Source: Aquirufa nivalisilvae (GTDB lineage Bacteria; Bacteroidota; Bacteroidia; Cytophagales; Spirosomataceae). From it: a stretch of DNA of 64,000 nucleotides. How positions within the stretch are numbered: position 1 is the stretch's first letter; every line of letters starts with the position of its first letter. This document shows positions 38,750-47,997 of this stretch, in pieces. The DNA lies in assembly GCF_004307455.1 (NCBI RefSeq), contig NZ_SEWX01000005.1, positions 800,402 to 864,401 of the forward strand, read 5' to 3'. Made by a program: the position numbers and the translations under genes. The notes beneath the pieces were generated by a model. It was not told the DNA's origin and ran no database searches. It was given only the letters and a program-made list of their open reading frames with translations.

Positions 38750-40239
38750 TGAACCTTACAGGTGAACAAATCATAGGAAATACATTTTCCAAATTAGGTA
38801 CGAGTACTTTTCAAGGTATGCAAGCCGATTCAGGTATTGCCATATCTACCCCATTTTATGAAGCAACTGCTGCAGAAATAGACTTGGCCATTGCTAAAGC
38901 TAAAACAGCTTTTGCTAGTTTAAAAAAAATATCCGATGAAAAAAGAGTCTTGTTTTTAGAAGCGATAGCGGAAGAAATCATGGCCATTGGTGACCCTTTA
39001 ATTGAAATGGCCTGTTTAGAAGCAGGGCTGCCAACTGCTCGTATTCAAGGTGAGCGCGGACGTACCACAGGACAGGTGTTGGCTTTTGCTAATTTCATCA
39101 AAAACAAAGCTTGGGTTAATCCGATTGATGATCCCGCTTTGCCGGACCGACAACCCTTACCTAAACCAAGCTTATTCCAAAAACAGATTCCTTTAGGACC
39201 TGTGGCGGTATTTGGTGCTAGCAACTTCCCATTGGCCTTTTCAGTAGCTGGCGGAGATACCATGGCAGCTTTAGCTGCTGGCTGCCCAGTTGTTTTTAAA
39301 GCTCACCCAGCCCATCCAAACACTTGTGAAATGGTAGGTAGAGCTATTCAAAAAGCGGCTCAAAGAACTCAGATGCCAGAAGGTATTTTTTCCTTGGTGC
39401 ACACTACTTCCCATGAATTAGGAGGTTATTTAGTGCAGCACCCCGACATTCAAGCGGTTGCGTTTACAGGATCATACCGAGGAGGAAAAGCATTGTATGA
39501 TTTAGCTGTAAGACGTCCTAACCCAATCCCTGTATATGCTGAGATGGGAAGTATTAATCCGGTGGTTCTCCTTTCGGAAGGACTGGCCACGAATGGGGCT
39601 GGCCTAGCAGCTAATTTCAGTCAATCGGTTTGTTTAGGACAAGGACAATTCTGCACTAATCCAGGCTTAATCGTCATTCAAAAATCCGATGCAGCGTTTC
39701 TACAGGATTTAGCAGCGCAATTAGACACGATGTCATTGAATGCATTTTTAACGCAAGGAATTGCGCAAGCATTTACCAAAGGATGTGAAAAATTAGACCA
39801 ACATCCGGACGTAAATCGATATACTACTCAAGCCATTCCTTCACCAAGCTTATTCGTTACTTCGGCTCAAGCAGCCATGAAAGATCAAGAGATTTTAGAA
39901 GAGGTATTTGGACCAAGTACCCTGGCTGTTGTGGTGGAAAACCAAGCGGAATTGATTGCCTTTATTGAATCTTTACCAGGTCAATTGACTGGGACTATTC
40001 ATGGAACAATCGAAGAGATTAAGGCATTTCCAGAACTAATCGAAGCTTTGAGTTTACGCGTAGGTAGAATTTTACTAAATGGATTCCCAACTGGTGTGGA
40101 AGTTTCGCCAGCCATGGTTCATGGAGGCCCTTTCCCTGCCACCAGTGATTCCAGAGGAACATCAGTTGGTACGCAAGCCATTTATCGTTTTACGCGTCCG
40201 ATTTGCTACCAAAATTTTCCAGCTGAGTTAATCAATTAG
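38749..40239 (+). CDS. Aldehyde dehydrogenase, alpha-ketoglutarate semialdehyde type
   Basis: A 496-residue NAD(P)-dependent aldehyde dehydrogenase. Cofactor motif: F-G-A-S-N-F-P-L-A-F; catalytic Glu in Y-A-E-M-G-S-I-N-P; catalytic Cys302 in G-Q-G-Q-F-C-T-N-P-G; F-G-P-S near the end. The R-T-x-G-Q-V and S-L-F-x-K features place it with the 2,5-dioxovalerate/ketoglutarate semialdehyde dehydrogenases, which oxidise the product of the preceding enzyme to 2-oxoglutarate. Stop and start overlap by 1 bp with that gene. It is followed 2 bp later by the first long repeat. Confidence 0.87.
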   Translation: MNLTGEQIIGNTFSKLGTSTFQGMQADSGIAISTPFYEATAAEIDLAIAKAKTAFASLKKISDEKRVLFLEAIAEEIMAIGDPLIEMACLEAGLPTARIQGERGRTTGQVLAFANFIKNKAWVNPIDDPALPDRQPLPKPSLFQKQIPLGPVAVFGASNFPLAFSVAGGDTMAALAAGCPVVFKAHPAHPNTCEMVGRAIQKAAQRTQMPEGIFSLVHTTSHELGGYLVQHPDIQAVAFTGSYRGGKALYDLAVRRPNPIPVYAEMGSINPVVLLSEGLATNGAGLAANFSQSVCLGQGQFCTNPGLIVIQKSDAAFLQDLAAQLDTMSLNAFLTQGIAQAFTKGCEKLDQHPDVNRYTTQAIPSPSLFVTSAQAAMKDQEILEEVFGPSTLAVVVENQAELIAFIESLPGQLTGTIHGTIEEIKAFPELIEALSLRVGRILLNGFPTGVEVSPAMVHGGPFPATSDSRGTSVGTQAIYRFTRPICYQNFPAELIN

Positions 40240-40241
40240 TT

Positions 40242-40332
40242 GATACAATAAACCCCATTTTTCCAACGTTGGCAAGGTTCCAAACCTTGACAACGTTACA
40301 AAAAAAGCCTGAGAAATTATCCTCAGGCTTTT
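40242..40332. repeat. First copy of a 91-bp direct repeat with terminator
   Basis: Holds a 33-bp imperfect palindrome (40265-40297; 15-bp arms starting AACGTTGGC, one mismatch, 3-bp loop) and a terminator hairpin (AGCCTGAG/CTCAGGCT, 40306-40329) between an A-run and a T-run, so it stops transcription from both sides. It differs from the copy at 40952-41044 by one substitution and a 2-bp A-run change. The copy ends on the base before the toxin stop codon. Confidence 0.92.
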
Positions 40333-40593
40333 TTATGCATCGTAGTGAAATCGACATTTAGCGATTAGGATTTCTCCATCCCTATATTGATATATCAAAC
40401 GATGTTCTTCGTCGATTCTTCTGGACCAAAATCCTGCATATTTAAATTTTAGAGGCTCAGGTTTACCAATACCATCAAATGGATTTCGAGAAATATCCTT
40501 CAATAAATCATTGATGCGCTTTAATTTCTTCTTATCAGTCTGTTGCCAATACACATAATCCTCCCAAGATTCATCTACAAAGATGTATTTCAT
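40333..40593 (-). CDS. yoeB: YoeB-type toxin
   Basis: An 86-residue RelE-fold mRNA interferase that cuts mRNA on the ribosome. The length and the E. coli YoeB active-site positions are kept exactly: Glu46, Arg65, His83 and Tyr84, with the final H-Y-x-x. F-W-S-R-R-I-D-E-E-H-R-L-I-Y is the family core. Its start overlaps the antitoxin stop by 4 bp. Its stop codon abuts the first long repeat. Confidence 0.95.
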   Translation of the reverse strand: MKYIFVDESWEDYVYWQQTDKKKLKRINDLLKDISRNPFDGIGKPEPLKFKYAGFWSRRIDEEHRLIYQYRDGEILIAKCRFHYDA

Positions 40594-40844
40594 TCTTCCA
40601 TTAGACTTTTACTTTGAACTTCCCCTGACCTCAATTTTTCAATGGCAGCATCTAGCCTTTTTACATTTTCTTTGGATGACAACTCATGCTGAGTTGCACA
40701 AAGCGAATTGTATTCTTTTAATGACATGATTACCACACCATTATCTTTACCTCGGTTAATAATCAACGTTTCAAAATTACCAGTTACTTGGTCAAAGTAC
40801 CGTTTAATATCTTTCCTGAAATCGGAGATAGAAGTTGTCAGCAT
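40590..40844 (-). CDS. yefM: YefM-type antitoxin
   Basis: An 84-residue Phd/YefM-family antitoxin: N-terminal DNA-binding half (T-S-I-S-D-F-R-K-D-I-K-R-Y-F-D-Q-V, I-I-N-R-G-K-D-N-G-V-V-I-M-S-L-K-E-Y-N-S-L), then a charged C-terminal segment that should wrap the toxin. It neutralises YoeB and represses its own operon, most likely at the three NGTACA sites just upstream. Confidence 0.94.
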   Translation of the reverse strand: MLTTSISDFRKDIKRYFDQVTGNFETLIINRGKDNGVVIMSLKEYNSLCATQHELSSKENVKRLDAAIEKLRSGEVQSKSLMEE

Positions 40845-40857
40845 ATACCATTTATTT

Positions 40858-40887
40858 TGTACAAATATAAGTACAATATTACGTACA
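40858..40887 (-). promoter_or_regulatory. Toxin-antitoxin promoter with three phased NGTACA operator sites
   Basis: TGTACA (40858-40863), AGTACA (40870-40875) and CGTACA (40882-40887) start exactly 12 bp apart. On the minus strand the -7 element TATATTTG (40862-40869) lies between the first two. E. coli YefM-YoeB binds TGTACA-core palindromes 12 bp apart, so this looks like the same kind of operator covering the promoter. No clear -33 TTG was found. Confidence 0.75.
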
Positions 40888-40951
40888 TATTTAATCTATA
40901 AATTGATTTCTTTTTTATTATTCAATAATGAATCAATATGATCAAAAAACG

Positions 40952-41044
40952 GATACAATAAACCCCATTTTCCCAACGTTGGCAAGGTTCCAAACCTTGA
41001 CAACGTTACAAAAAAAAAGCCTGAGAAATTATCCTCAGGCTTTT
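40952..41044. repeat. Second copy of the direct repeat with terminator
   Basis: Near-identical to 40242-40332. It carries the palindrome at 40975-41007 and the hairpin at 41018-41041 and should terminate clpB, which ends at 41061 on the minus strand. The two copies, 710 bp apart, bracket the toxin-antitoxin genes. Confidence 0.92.
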
Positions 41045-41060
41045 CTAAAAATTCCCCAAT

Positions 41061-43664
41061 TTAAACTACCTCTGGATTCGGTACATTTTCAAATACCACA
41101 TTCCCTTCCGAATCTAAGTCCATCAAAACAGCCGAATCCTTTTTTACTTTACCCGAAAGAATCTCTTTCGACAATTCATTCAAGACAGCCCTTTGAAGTA
41201 CTCTTTTCATCGGTCTTCCTCCATAATTTGGATCATATCCATCTTTAGCCAATTTGGATAATGCCTCATCCGTGGCTTCTAAGGTGATTTGTTGATCCGC
41301 TAATCGACGCTGGATTTCTTTGAACTGAATACCCAAAATCTTACGAGCATGTTCTTCCGATAATGGCTCAAACAATACCACTTCATCGACACGATTCAAA
41401 AACTCAGGGCGAACTACTTGCTTCAACAAAGTCATCACCTCTTCCTTCGTCTCATCCATGATGATTTGATTATTCCAACCCTCCATTTGTCCCATTTTCT
41501 CTTGAATCAAATGACTACCGATATTGGAAGTCATAATGATAATGGTATTTTTGAAATTGGCTGTTCTTCCTTTATTATCCGTCAAACGCCCTTCATCCAA
41601 AACTTGCAATAAGATATTCCAAACATCCGGATGGGCCTTTTCAATCTCATCCAACAACACCACCGAATAGGGTTTTCTACGCACTGCTTCCGTCAATTGT
41701 CCACCTTCATCATAGCCTACATATCCTGGAGGCGCTCCAATCAAACGACTTACCGCATGACGTTCTTGGTATTCTGACATATCAATACGAACAATCGCAT
41801 TCTCGTCATTGAATAAATAAGAGGCTAGCGACTTCGCCAATTCCGTTTTACCCACACCGGTTGTACCTAAGAATATAAAGGATCCAATTGGGCGACGAGG
41901 GTCTTGCAAACCTGCTCTAGAACGACGAACTGCATCAGAAACTAACTCGATGGCTTGATCTTGCCCTGCTACACGCTTGTGCAATTCATCCTCTAAATGC
42001 AACAATTTATCAATCTCAGTTTGCAACATTTTACTCACTGGAATCCCTGTCCACTTAGCTACCACCTCCGCTACATTCTCTGCTGTTACCTCTTCTTGCA
42101 GCATGGTATTTTCTCCAGCAGAGGCCGATTGCAAATCTTTCAATTTTTGCTCTGACTCCACTAAACGGCCATAACGAATCTCCGCTACTTTACCATAATC
42201 ACCCTGACGCTCTGCTTGCTCAGCCTCCAACTTCAACTTATCTATTTTCTCTTTCTCGGAACGAATCGTATCTAAAACCGATTTTTCCGATTGCCAACGC
42301 GCCTTTAACGCATCTCGCTTTTCTGATAAATCAGCTAAATCACGTGATAGTATCACTTCTTTTTCCTTATTATTTTCTCGGCGAATCGCTTCTCGCTCAA
42401 TCTCCAATTGCATGATTTTGCGTTGGATATCATCTATTTCTTCTGGCACAGAATCAATCTCCAAACGCATTTTTGCAGCAGCCTCATCAATTAAGTCAAT
42501 AGCCTTATCTGGTAAAAAACGATCTGAAATATAACGATTGGATAATTCAACAGCAGCAATCACGGCATCGTCCTGAATTCTCACCCCGTGGTGCAATTCA
42601 TATTTATCTTTAATACCACGTAAAATGGAAATTGCATCTGCAACATCTGGCTCCTCGACCATTACCGCCTGGAAACGGCGCTCTAAAGCCTTATCTTTTT
42701 CGATATACTTTTGGTATTCTTTCAACGTAGTAGCACCAATGGCATGCAATTCTCCACGAGCCAAAGCTGGTTTCAACAAATTAGCCGCATCCATCGCGCC
42801 TTCTCCTCCTCCACCCGCACCAATCAAGGTATGTATCTCATCAATGAACAAAACAATCTCGCCATTGGAATCTGTAACTTCCTTAATGACCGCTTTTAAT
42901 CGCTCTTCAAACTCCCCTTTGTATTTAGCTCCAGCCACTAACAAACCCATATCCAAGGACATAATAATCTTAGATTTCAAGTTTTCTGGTACATCACCCG
43001 ACACAATTCTTTGTGCCAAACCTTCTACAATGGCGGTTTTACCTACACCTGGCTCACCTAATAAAATGGGGTTGTTCTTTGTCCTACGTGATAAAATCTG
43101 CAAGACACGTCGAATTTCCTCATCACGACCAATCACTGGATCGATTTTTCCAGCCTTGGCCAAATCATTCAAATTCTTACCGTATTTTTCTAAGGATTGG
43201 TAAGTACCCTCTGCATGTGGATCGTTCACTTTTCTATTTCCTCTAAGTTCTACAATGGCATTTTTTAACGAAGTGGTACTGAGGCCTAAGGATTTCAAAG
43301 CATCCGCTACGACGTCATTCCCATCCAGCAAAGAAATAAACAAAACTTCCACGCTGACATACGAATCTCCCATGGTTTCCTTCCATTTTTCAGCCTTTTG
43401 AAGGGATTGTTGCAATCCATTACTCAAAAAGGGTTCACCTGAAACCTTGGGATAAGAGCTAATAATTTTACTTAATTTTTCTTGAATTTGCTGGGATGAA
43501 ACTCCCAACTTTTTGAGCAAAAATGAAACCGTTTGGGTATCATCTTGCAAAATAGCGGCCAACAAGTGACCCGTCTCAATGGCTTGTTGGCCTGCATTAG
43601 CCGCCAATTCCACTGAATTTTGAATCACAATACTCGCTTGGGAAGTGTAATTTTTAGGATTCAT
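41061..43664 (-). CDS. clpB: ClpB disaggregase
   Basis: An ATP-driven hexamer that pulls proteins from aggregates with the DnaK system. I chose the start at 43664 (M-N-P-K-N-Y-T-S-Q-A), giving 867 residues, the family's normal length; an earlier ATG at 43709 only adds a poor 15-residue lead. Domains: N-domain (about 1-150), AAA+ 1 with G-E-P-G-V-G-K-T, the coiled-coil middle domain (about 410-530, rich in E and K), AAA+ 2 with G-T-T-G-V-G-K-T, V-D-M-S-E-Y and the pore-loop G-Y-V-G-Y. No CIRCE element is visible upstream. Confidence 0.96.
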   Translation of the reverse strand: MNPKNYTSQASIVIQNSVELAANAGQQAIETGHLLAAILQDDTQTVSFLLKKLGVSSQQIQEKLSKIISSYPKVSGEPFLSNGLQQSLQKAEKWKETMGDSYVSVEVLFISLLDGNDVVADALKSLGLSTTSLKNAIVELRGNRKVNDPHAEGTYQSLEKYGKNLNDLAKAGKIDPVIGRDEEIRRVLQILSRRTKNNPILLGEPGVGKTAIVEGLAQRIVSGDVPENLKSKIIMSLDMGLLVAGAKYKGEFEERLKAVIKEVTDSNGEIVLFIDEIHTLIGAGGGGEGAMDAANLLKPALARGELHAIGATTLKEYQKYIEKDKALERRFQAVMVEEPDVADAISILRGIKDKYELHHGVRIQDDAVIAAVELSNRYISDRFLPDKAIDLIDEAAAKMRLEIDSVPEEIDDIQRKIMQLEIEREAIRRENNKEKEVILSRDLADLSEKRDALKARWQSEKSVLDTIRSEKEKIDKLKLEAEQAERQGDYGKVAEIRYGRLVESEQKLKDLQSASAGENTMLQEEVTAENVAEVVAKWTGIPVSKMLQTEIDKLLHLEDELHKRVAGQDQAIELVSDAVRRSRAGLQDPRRPIGSFIFLGTTGVGKTELAKSLASYLFNDENAIVRIDMSEYQERHAVSRLIGAPPGYVGYDEGGQLTEAVRRKPYSVVLLDEIEKAHPDVWNILLQVLDEGRLTDNKGRTANFKNTIIIMTSNIGSHLIQEKMGQMEGWNNQIIMDETKEEVMTLLKQVVRPEFLNRVDEVVLFEPLSEEHARKILGIQFKEIQRRLADQQITLEATDEALSKLAKDGYDPNYGGRPMKRVLQRAVLNELSKEILSGKVKKDSAVLMDLDSEGNVVFENVPNPEVV

Positions 43665-43780
43665 CTGTTTATTTTCAATTTGACCTCTTCCTTTCAAATC
43701 TTTATCCACAGAGAAAAATCGGAAATAATGACCTATTTGTCTTTTATATAAATTACCAAATAAGCCATTTTGTCCGAAAA

Positions 43781-46700
43781 TCAGGCATATTGTACTTGAA
43801 CCGCCTCTTCAAAGCGGTGCAAAGCCTGTTTTAATAATTCTATTTCTAATTCAAATTCCTTGAAATCACAAACTTTGGCTTTCGCTTCAATTTTTTTACA
43901 AATTGTATACACTTCTGCTGCACCCAAGGTCCCTGAATTGCCTTTTAAAGTATGTAACTCAGATTGCACTCCCTTACAGTCATTCTTCTGATAAGAGCTT
44001 TCTGCATCCAGTATTTGCTGCTTGGCTTCATGAATAAAATCACACAACATACTTTTAACAAATCCCTCATCCCCGCCTGTGGCTTCCAATAATGAATCCA
44101 ATGCTTCTTGATCAATGGGATTTACGGAATGCTCCTCACTAAAAGCTTCTTGTTTCACATGGGGCTTTACCCCTTTAATCACCCAATGATTGACCATTTG
44201 AATCAATTGTTGAGCTCGAATAGGTTTTGCTAAATAATCATCCATCCCCACTGCTAAAAAACGCTCACGGTCTTCTTTCATAGCATACGCAGTCATGGCG
44301 ACTATCGGTGGCAAGCTAGCCAAGCCTAATTGTTTCAAATGCTGGGTCGTCTGCATACCATCCATTTCAGGCATTTGAATGTCCATGAGGATTAAATCAA
44401 ACTCATGCGTTTTACTTAACAAATTAATCGCATCCTTACCACTAGAGGCTGTTTGAACAATACAACCCGCTTTGGCTAAAATCTGAGAAGCCACCTTTCT
44501 ATTGGTCGAATTATCATCCACCAACAAAATATGGGGCTGTATATCTTCTAATTTCCCTTGAATGACAAATTTATCAGCTTCCTTATTTCTTTGAACCAAT
44601 TCCTGCTTACCTACCTCCAAATGCACTTTAAACCAGAAAGTACTTCCCTTTCCTAAAGTGGATTCTACCCCAATATCTCCTTGCATCATCTTACAGAATT
44701 CACGGGAAATAGCTAGTCCCAAGCCAGTACCGCCATATACTTTGGAAGTTGAATTATCCAATTGTTGAAAGGCACTAAACAATATTTTCAAATTTTCAGG
44801 ACTGATACCAATGCCCGTATCTTGTACTTTCACCACTAAATCCAAGGACTCATTGGTGATATTTTCGCCTGAAACATCAATACTCACTTTTCCATGTTCC
44901 GTAAATTTCAAGGCATTGGAAGTCAAATTGGAAAGAATTTGCAATAAGCGGGTCTCATCTGCCACCACCACTTCAGGCAAATCTTTGGATAAATGATATT
45001 CTAAGGTATTTCCTTTCTGACAAGCCACTTGAGAGAATAAGGCCATCAATCGATCTAGCACATCATCTAAAACGATGTCACTTGGATGTAACACCATCTT
45101 CCCTGCTTCTATTTTGGCTAAATCCAAAATATCATTCAAGATATGAAGTAATGTTTCCGAGGATTTCTTGATGGTTTGTACGTAATCTACTTGATCTTCA
45201 TTTAAAGGCGTATCGCTCAATAAATCCACCATGCCTATTACTCCATTCATTGGTGTACGAATCTCATGACTCATATTGGCCAAGAATTGTTCCTTCACTT
45301 TTAAAGACCTCTCTGCTTGTTCACGGGCTTCCACCAAGGCATGTTGGTACTTCTTCAAATCCGTAATATCGCGAGCAATTCCTGATACTTCTTCGATTGC
45401 ACCGTGTTCTAGAAAGATAGGATTCAAATATATCTCAAGCCATTTTTCCTCCCTCGTTTTGGTCAAAAGCTCTAATTCAAAGTGCTGCTTCTGCCCTCTA
45501 AATGCCATTTTATAACCATCCTCCATTCTTCTACGCTCTGGCGGAGCTAACAACTGAAAACCCATTTTTTCGGCACTGATATTAATCTGAGGACTAATGC
45601 TGATCTGTTCAACCAATAAATCCGAATATTCATGATTAAAACTGGTCAAAAACAAACGTTTATTTACTGACCACATCAAGTGAGAACTACCTTCAAAAAT
45701 AGCATTCAATCGGGCTGTTTCACGGGCCAAAGCCTCTTCTGCTTGTTTTCTAGCAATGGCCAAGGCCACTTGACCTGAAATAAAGTCTAACAACTCCAAA
45801 TCTCGATTTTCGTATTTATTGGAACGTTCATAAGACTTAACTCCAATAATACCGGTTACCCGATCTCCAATCCTCAGAGGTACGCAAAGCATCACCTTAG
45901 GAACAACCCCATATAAGTATATTTTCTTCTCATTGGCTAATTGATGGATATCATCATCATGCAAAATCAAAGGCTTATTGGCCATGATGGCATATTCTGT
46001 CAATCCATTACCTAATTTCCTTTTGGTAAAATGAACCCTAGAATTAAAGTATTCATCCACGTAATAAGGAAAATACAAAAAGCTTTTCGCTGGGTCATAT
46101 TGAGCAATAAAGAAATTCTTCACATCAATTACTTCACCCAATTGCTTATGGATATTGGTATATAAATCATCCAAATTGGATGAGTTAATAGTAACCTGAG
46201 CAATGGACGAGTACAATTTACTGGCTCGCTCAGCACGGACTTTAGCCGTGGAGTTATGTAAAATACATCGAAATGCGGTGGGTACTCCTTTTTCAAACCG
46301 ACAAGTAGCTGATCCACTGACATATAGTCGTCGACCGTCCTTTCTTCTAAATACAGCCGTAAATTCCGGAATCTCCTTTCCCTTACTGAGCAGATCCAAC
46401 TGATTCAAGGTATTAGAAGCAAATTCTGGATGCAAAACATCCTGTAGCTTCAAATCCCGCGCCTCATCCTCGGTATAGCCCATGGTTTCCAACCAGGCTC
46501 GATTAACAAAGAGAAAACGCCCGGTGATACCAGTAATTTGAATTAAGTCGGTGGTATTATTAATCAAATCCTGCAACTGGGCATTGGATCGGGTTAAAGC
46601 TTCACTGACTTTTTTTCTTTCACTGATATCTTCACCTATGATACTTAAATAGGTCTGTTCATCTAATTCACTAACGATGGTGGAATTGACTTCCACCCAT

Positions 46701-47080
46701 TTAATTTCTCCTGATTTGGTTACATAGGTCCTTTCTCTCTCCTCAAATAATCCTCCATTGGCAACAGCTTGGTTAAATGCTGACCGACGACCTTGTCTTT
46801 CTTCAATAGGCAATAAGGTGGTAAAAAAGTCTTTTCCATTTAACTCATTCGGTTCATAACCCAAAAGTTTATGCGTGTATACATTGGCATGCGTGATCGT
46901 TCCATCCAACGCCATGATGATTCCAAAAAGCTTTAAACTTTCTAATGTCCTAATTAGATTCTCTTTGGCTGAGGTCCCTGTAAAGGTCGACTCCGTCATT
47001 TCCAGTACATCTAACTGGTTTTTCAGTTGTCTTATTTCCTGAATTAATTCTTCCTTGGATTTCTGTGCCCAACCTGCCAT
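43781..47080 (-). CDS. Soluble hybrid histidine kinase with PAS, GAF, receiver and Hpt domains
   Basis: A 1099-residue signalling protein without transmembrane segments. Order: short coiled coil, PAS (about 45-155), PAS (about 165-285), GAF (about 290-445), PAS (about 455-575), HisKA with His605 in S-H-E-I-R-T-P, HATPase (about 700-825; N-box and G-T-G-L-G-L), receiver with Asp900 in [11 protein letters not shown], and Hpt with His1043 in L-H-T-L-K-G-N-S-G. All phosphorelay residues are present. The final response regulator is not in the neighbourhood. It is divergent from rsmA, with 26 bp between starts. Confidence 0.95.
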   Translation of the reverse strand: MAGWAQKSKEELIQEIRQLKNQLDVLEMTESTFTGTSAKENLIRTLESLKLFGIIMALDGTITHANVYTHKLLGYEPNELNGKDFFTTLLPIEERQGRRSAFNQAVANGGLFEERERTYVTKSGEIKWVEVNSTIVSELDEQTYLSIIGEDISERKKVSEALTRSNAQLQDLINNTTDLIQITGITGRFLFVNRAWLETMGYTEDEARDLKLQDVLHPEFASNTLNQLDLLSKGKEIPEFTAVFRRKDGRRLYVSGSATCRFEKGVPTAFRCILHNSTAKVRAERASKLYSSIAQVTINSSNLDDLYTNIHKQLGEVIDVKNFFIAQYDPAKSFLYFPYYVDEYFNSRVHFTKRKLGNGLTEYAIMANKPLILHDDDIHQLANEKKIYLYGVVPKVMLCVPLRIGDRVTGIIGVKSYERSNKYENRDLELLDFISGQVALAIARKQAEEALARETARLNAIFEGSSHLMWSVNKRLFLTSFNHEYSDLLVEQISISPQINISAEKMGFQLLAPPERRRMEDGYKMAFRGQKQHFELELLTKTREEKWLEIYLNPIFLEHGAIEEVSGIARDITDLKKYQHALVEAREQAERSLKVKEQFLANMSHEIRTPMNGVIGMVDLLSDTPLNEDQVDYVQTIKKSSETLLHILNDILDLAKIEAGKMVLHPSDIVLDDVLDRLMALFSQVACQKGNTLEYHLSKDLPEVVVADETRLLQILSNLTSNALKFTEHGKVSIDVSGENITNESLDLVVKVQDTGIGISPENLKILFSAFQQLDNSTSKVYGGTGLGLAISREFCKMMQGDIGVESTLGKGSTFWFKVHLEVGKQELVQRNKEADKFVIQGKLEDIQPHILLVDDNSTNRKVASQILAKAGCIVQTASSGKDAINLLSKTHEFDLILMDIQMPEMDGMQTTQHLKQLGLASLPPIVAMTAYAMKEDRERFLAVGMDDYLAKPIRAQQLIQMVNHWVIKGVKPHVKQEAFSEEHSVNPIDQEALDSLLEATGGDEGFVKSMLCDFIHEAKQQILDAESSYQKNDCKGVQSELHTLKGNSGTLGAAEVYTICKKIEAKAKVCDFKEFELEIELLKQALHRFEEAVQVQYA

Positions 47081-47093
47081 GGCTTTATTCGAC

Positions 47094-47101
47094 TATTTTG
47101 C
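47094..47101 (+). promoter_or_regulatory. Possible -7 element giving a very short leader for rsmA
   Basis: TATTTTGC ends 5 bp before the ATG at 47107, so transcription from it would begin at or next to the start codon. Support is only the motif. Confidence 0.3.
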
Positions 47102-47106
47102 TTACA

Positions 47107-47937
47107 ATGTACAAAAAAGGGCGTAATTTTACTTCCTTAAAGCCCCATCAGCACGTGCAAGTAAGAGCAAAAAAGAGTTTAGGACAACATTTTTTAAATG
47201 ATTTAGACGCTGCCCAGCGCATCGTCAATGCACTGAATCCGCAAGGTGCTTACCAAAAGGTATTGGAGATTGGCCCAGGTATGGGTGTTCTGACTCAATA
47301 TTTGGTCAAAAAGAAAGACTACGAAACTTACCTCATTGAGATTGACCAAGAGTCTGTGGCTTACTTAAGAAAGAATTATTTAGAATTTACAGGCCCTCGC
47401 TTAATCGATGGAGACTTTTTGAGATATCCACTTGAAAATATATTTGGTGAGGAAAAATTTGCCATTGTTGGTAATTTCCCCTATTTCATCTCAACCCAAA
47501 TATTTTTTAGAATCCTAGAGTATAAAGATCAATGTGTGGAAGTGGTAGGTATGTTACAAAAAGAAGTAGCCGAGCGACTGGCCGCCAAACCAGGCAATAA
47601 GGATTATGGCATATTAAGCGTTTTACTGCAAGCTTATTTCGACGTAGAATACTTGTTTACCTTAGGGCCCGAAGTATTTACTCCACCTCCAAAAGTTAAT
47701 TCTGGAGTCATTCGCGTGGTAAGAAATTGGGACAAAAAATTAGATTGTGATCCTCAGAAATTCAAGCAAGTAGTCAAAATGGCTTTTAACCAGCGTCGTA
47801 AAACATTACGAAATGCACTAAGAGCTATGCAGTTGCCAGATCATCCATTATTAACCAAACGTGCCGAACAATTAGGTGTTGCTGAATTTACCGAACTGAC
47901 CGAATTGTGGAAAGCCAATGGTTATGTTGGCGCATAG
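47107..47937 (+). CDS. rsmA: 16S rRNA dimethyladenosine transferase
   Basis: Dimethylates the two adjacent adenines in the 3' hairpin of 16S rRNA with SAM. The frame opens at 47065, but I take 47107 (M-Y-K-K-G-R-N-F) because the earlier one lies inside the divergent kinase start; this gives 276 residues. Motifs: K-S-L-G-Q-H-F-L, L-E-I-G-P-G-M-G-V-L-T, the SAM-site G-N-F-P-Y-F-I-S, and F-N-Q-R-R-K-T-L-R-N-A-L in the C-terminal domain. Confidence 0.95.
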   Translation: MYKKGRNFTSLKPHQHVQVRAKKSLGQHFLNDLDAAQRIVNALNPQGAYQKVLEIGPGMGVLTQYLVKKKDYETYLIEIDQESVAYLRKNYLEFTGPRLIDGDFLRYPLENIFGEEKFAIVGNFPYFISTQIFFRILEYKDQCVEVVGMLQKEVAERLAAKPGNKDYGILSVLLQAYFDVEYLFTLGPEVFTPPPKVNSGVIRVVRNWDKKLDCDPQKFKQVVKMAFNQRRKTLRNALRAMQLPDHPLLTKRAEQLGVAEFTELTELWKANGYVGA

Positions 47938-47997
47938 TCGAAATCCAGCAAATATTTCTTAATTTAGATACGAAATTTTCAACCCTCAGCGAAATCC

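Noticed and set aside
40242..41044. CRISPR-like array or integron cassette
   Set aside because: Only two copies of one long repeat are present, with a TA operon between; no attC-type fold, integrase or cas genes are seen.
42625..43203. 192-codon open frame on the plus strand
   Set aside because: It lies fully antisense inside the conserved clpB ATPase region, with low-complexity Ser/Pro-rich translation and no family resemblance.
47938..47997. M-box magnesium riboswitch before mgtE
   Set aside because: The 60-bp gap is too short for the aptamer and no multi-helix fold is seen.
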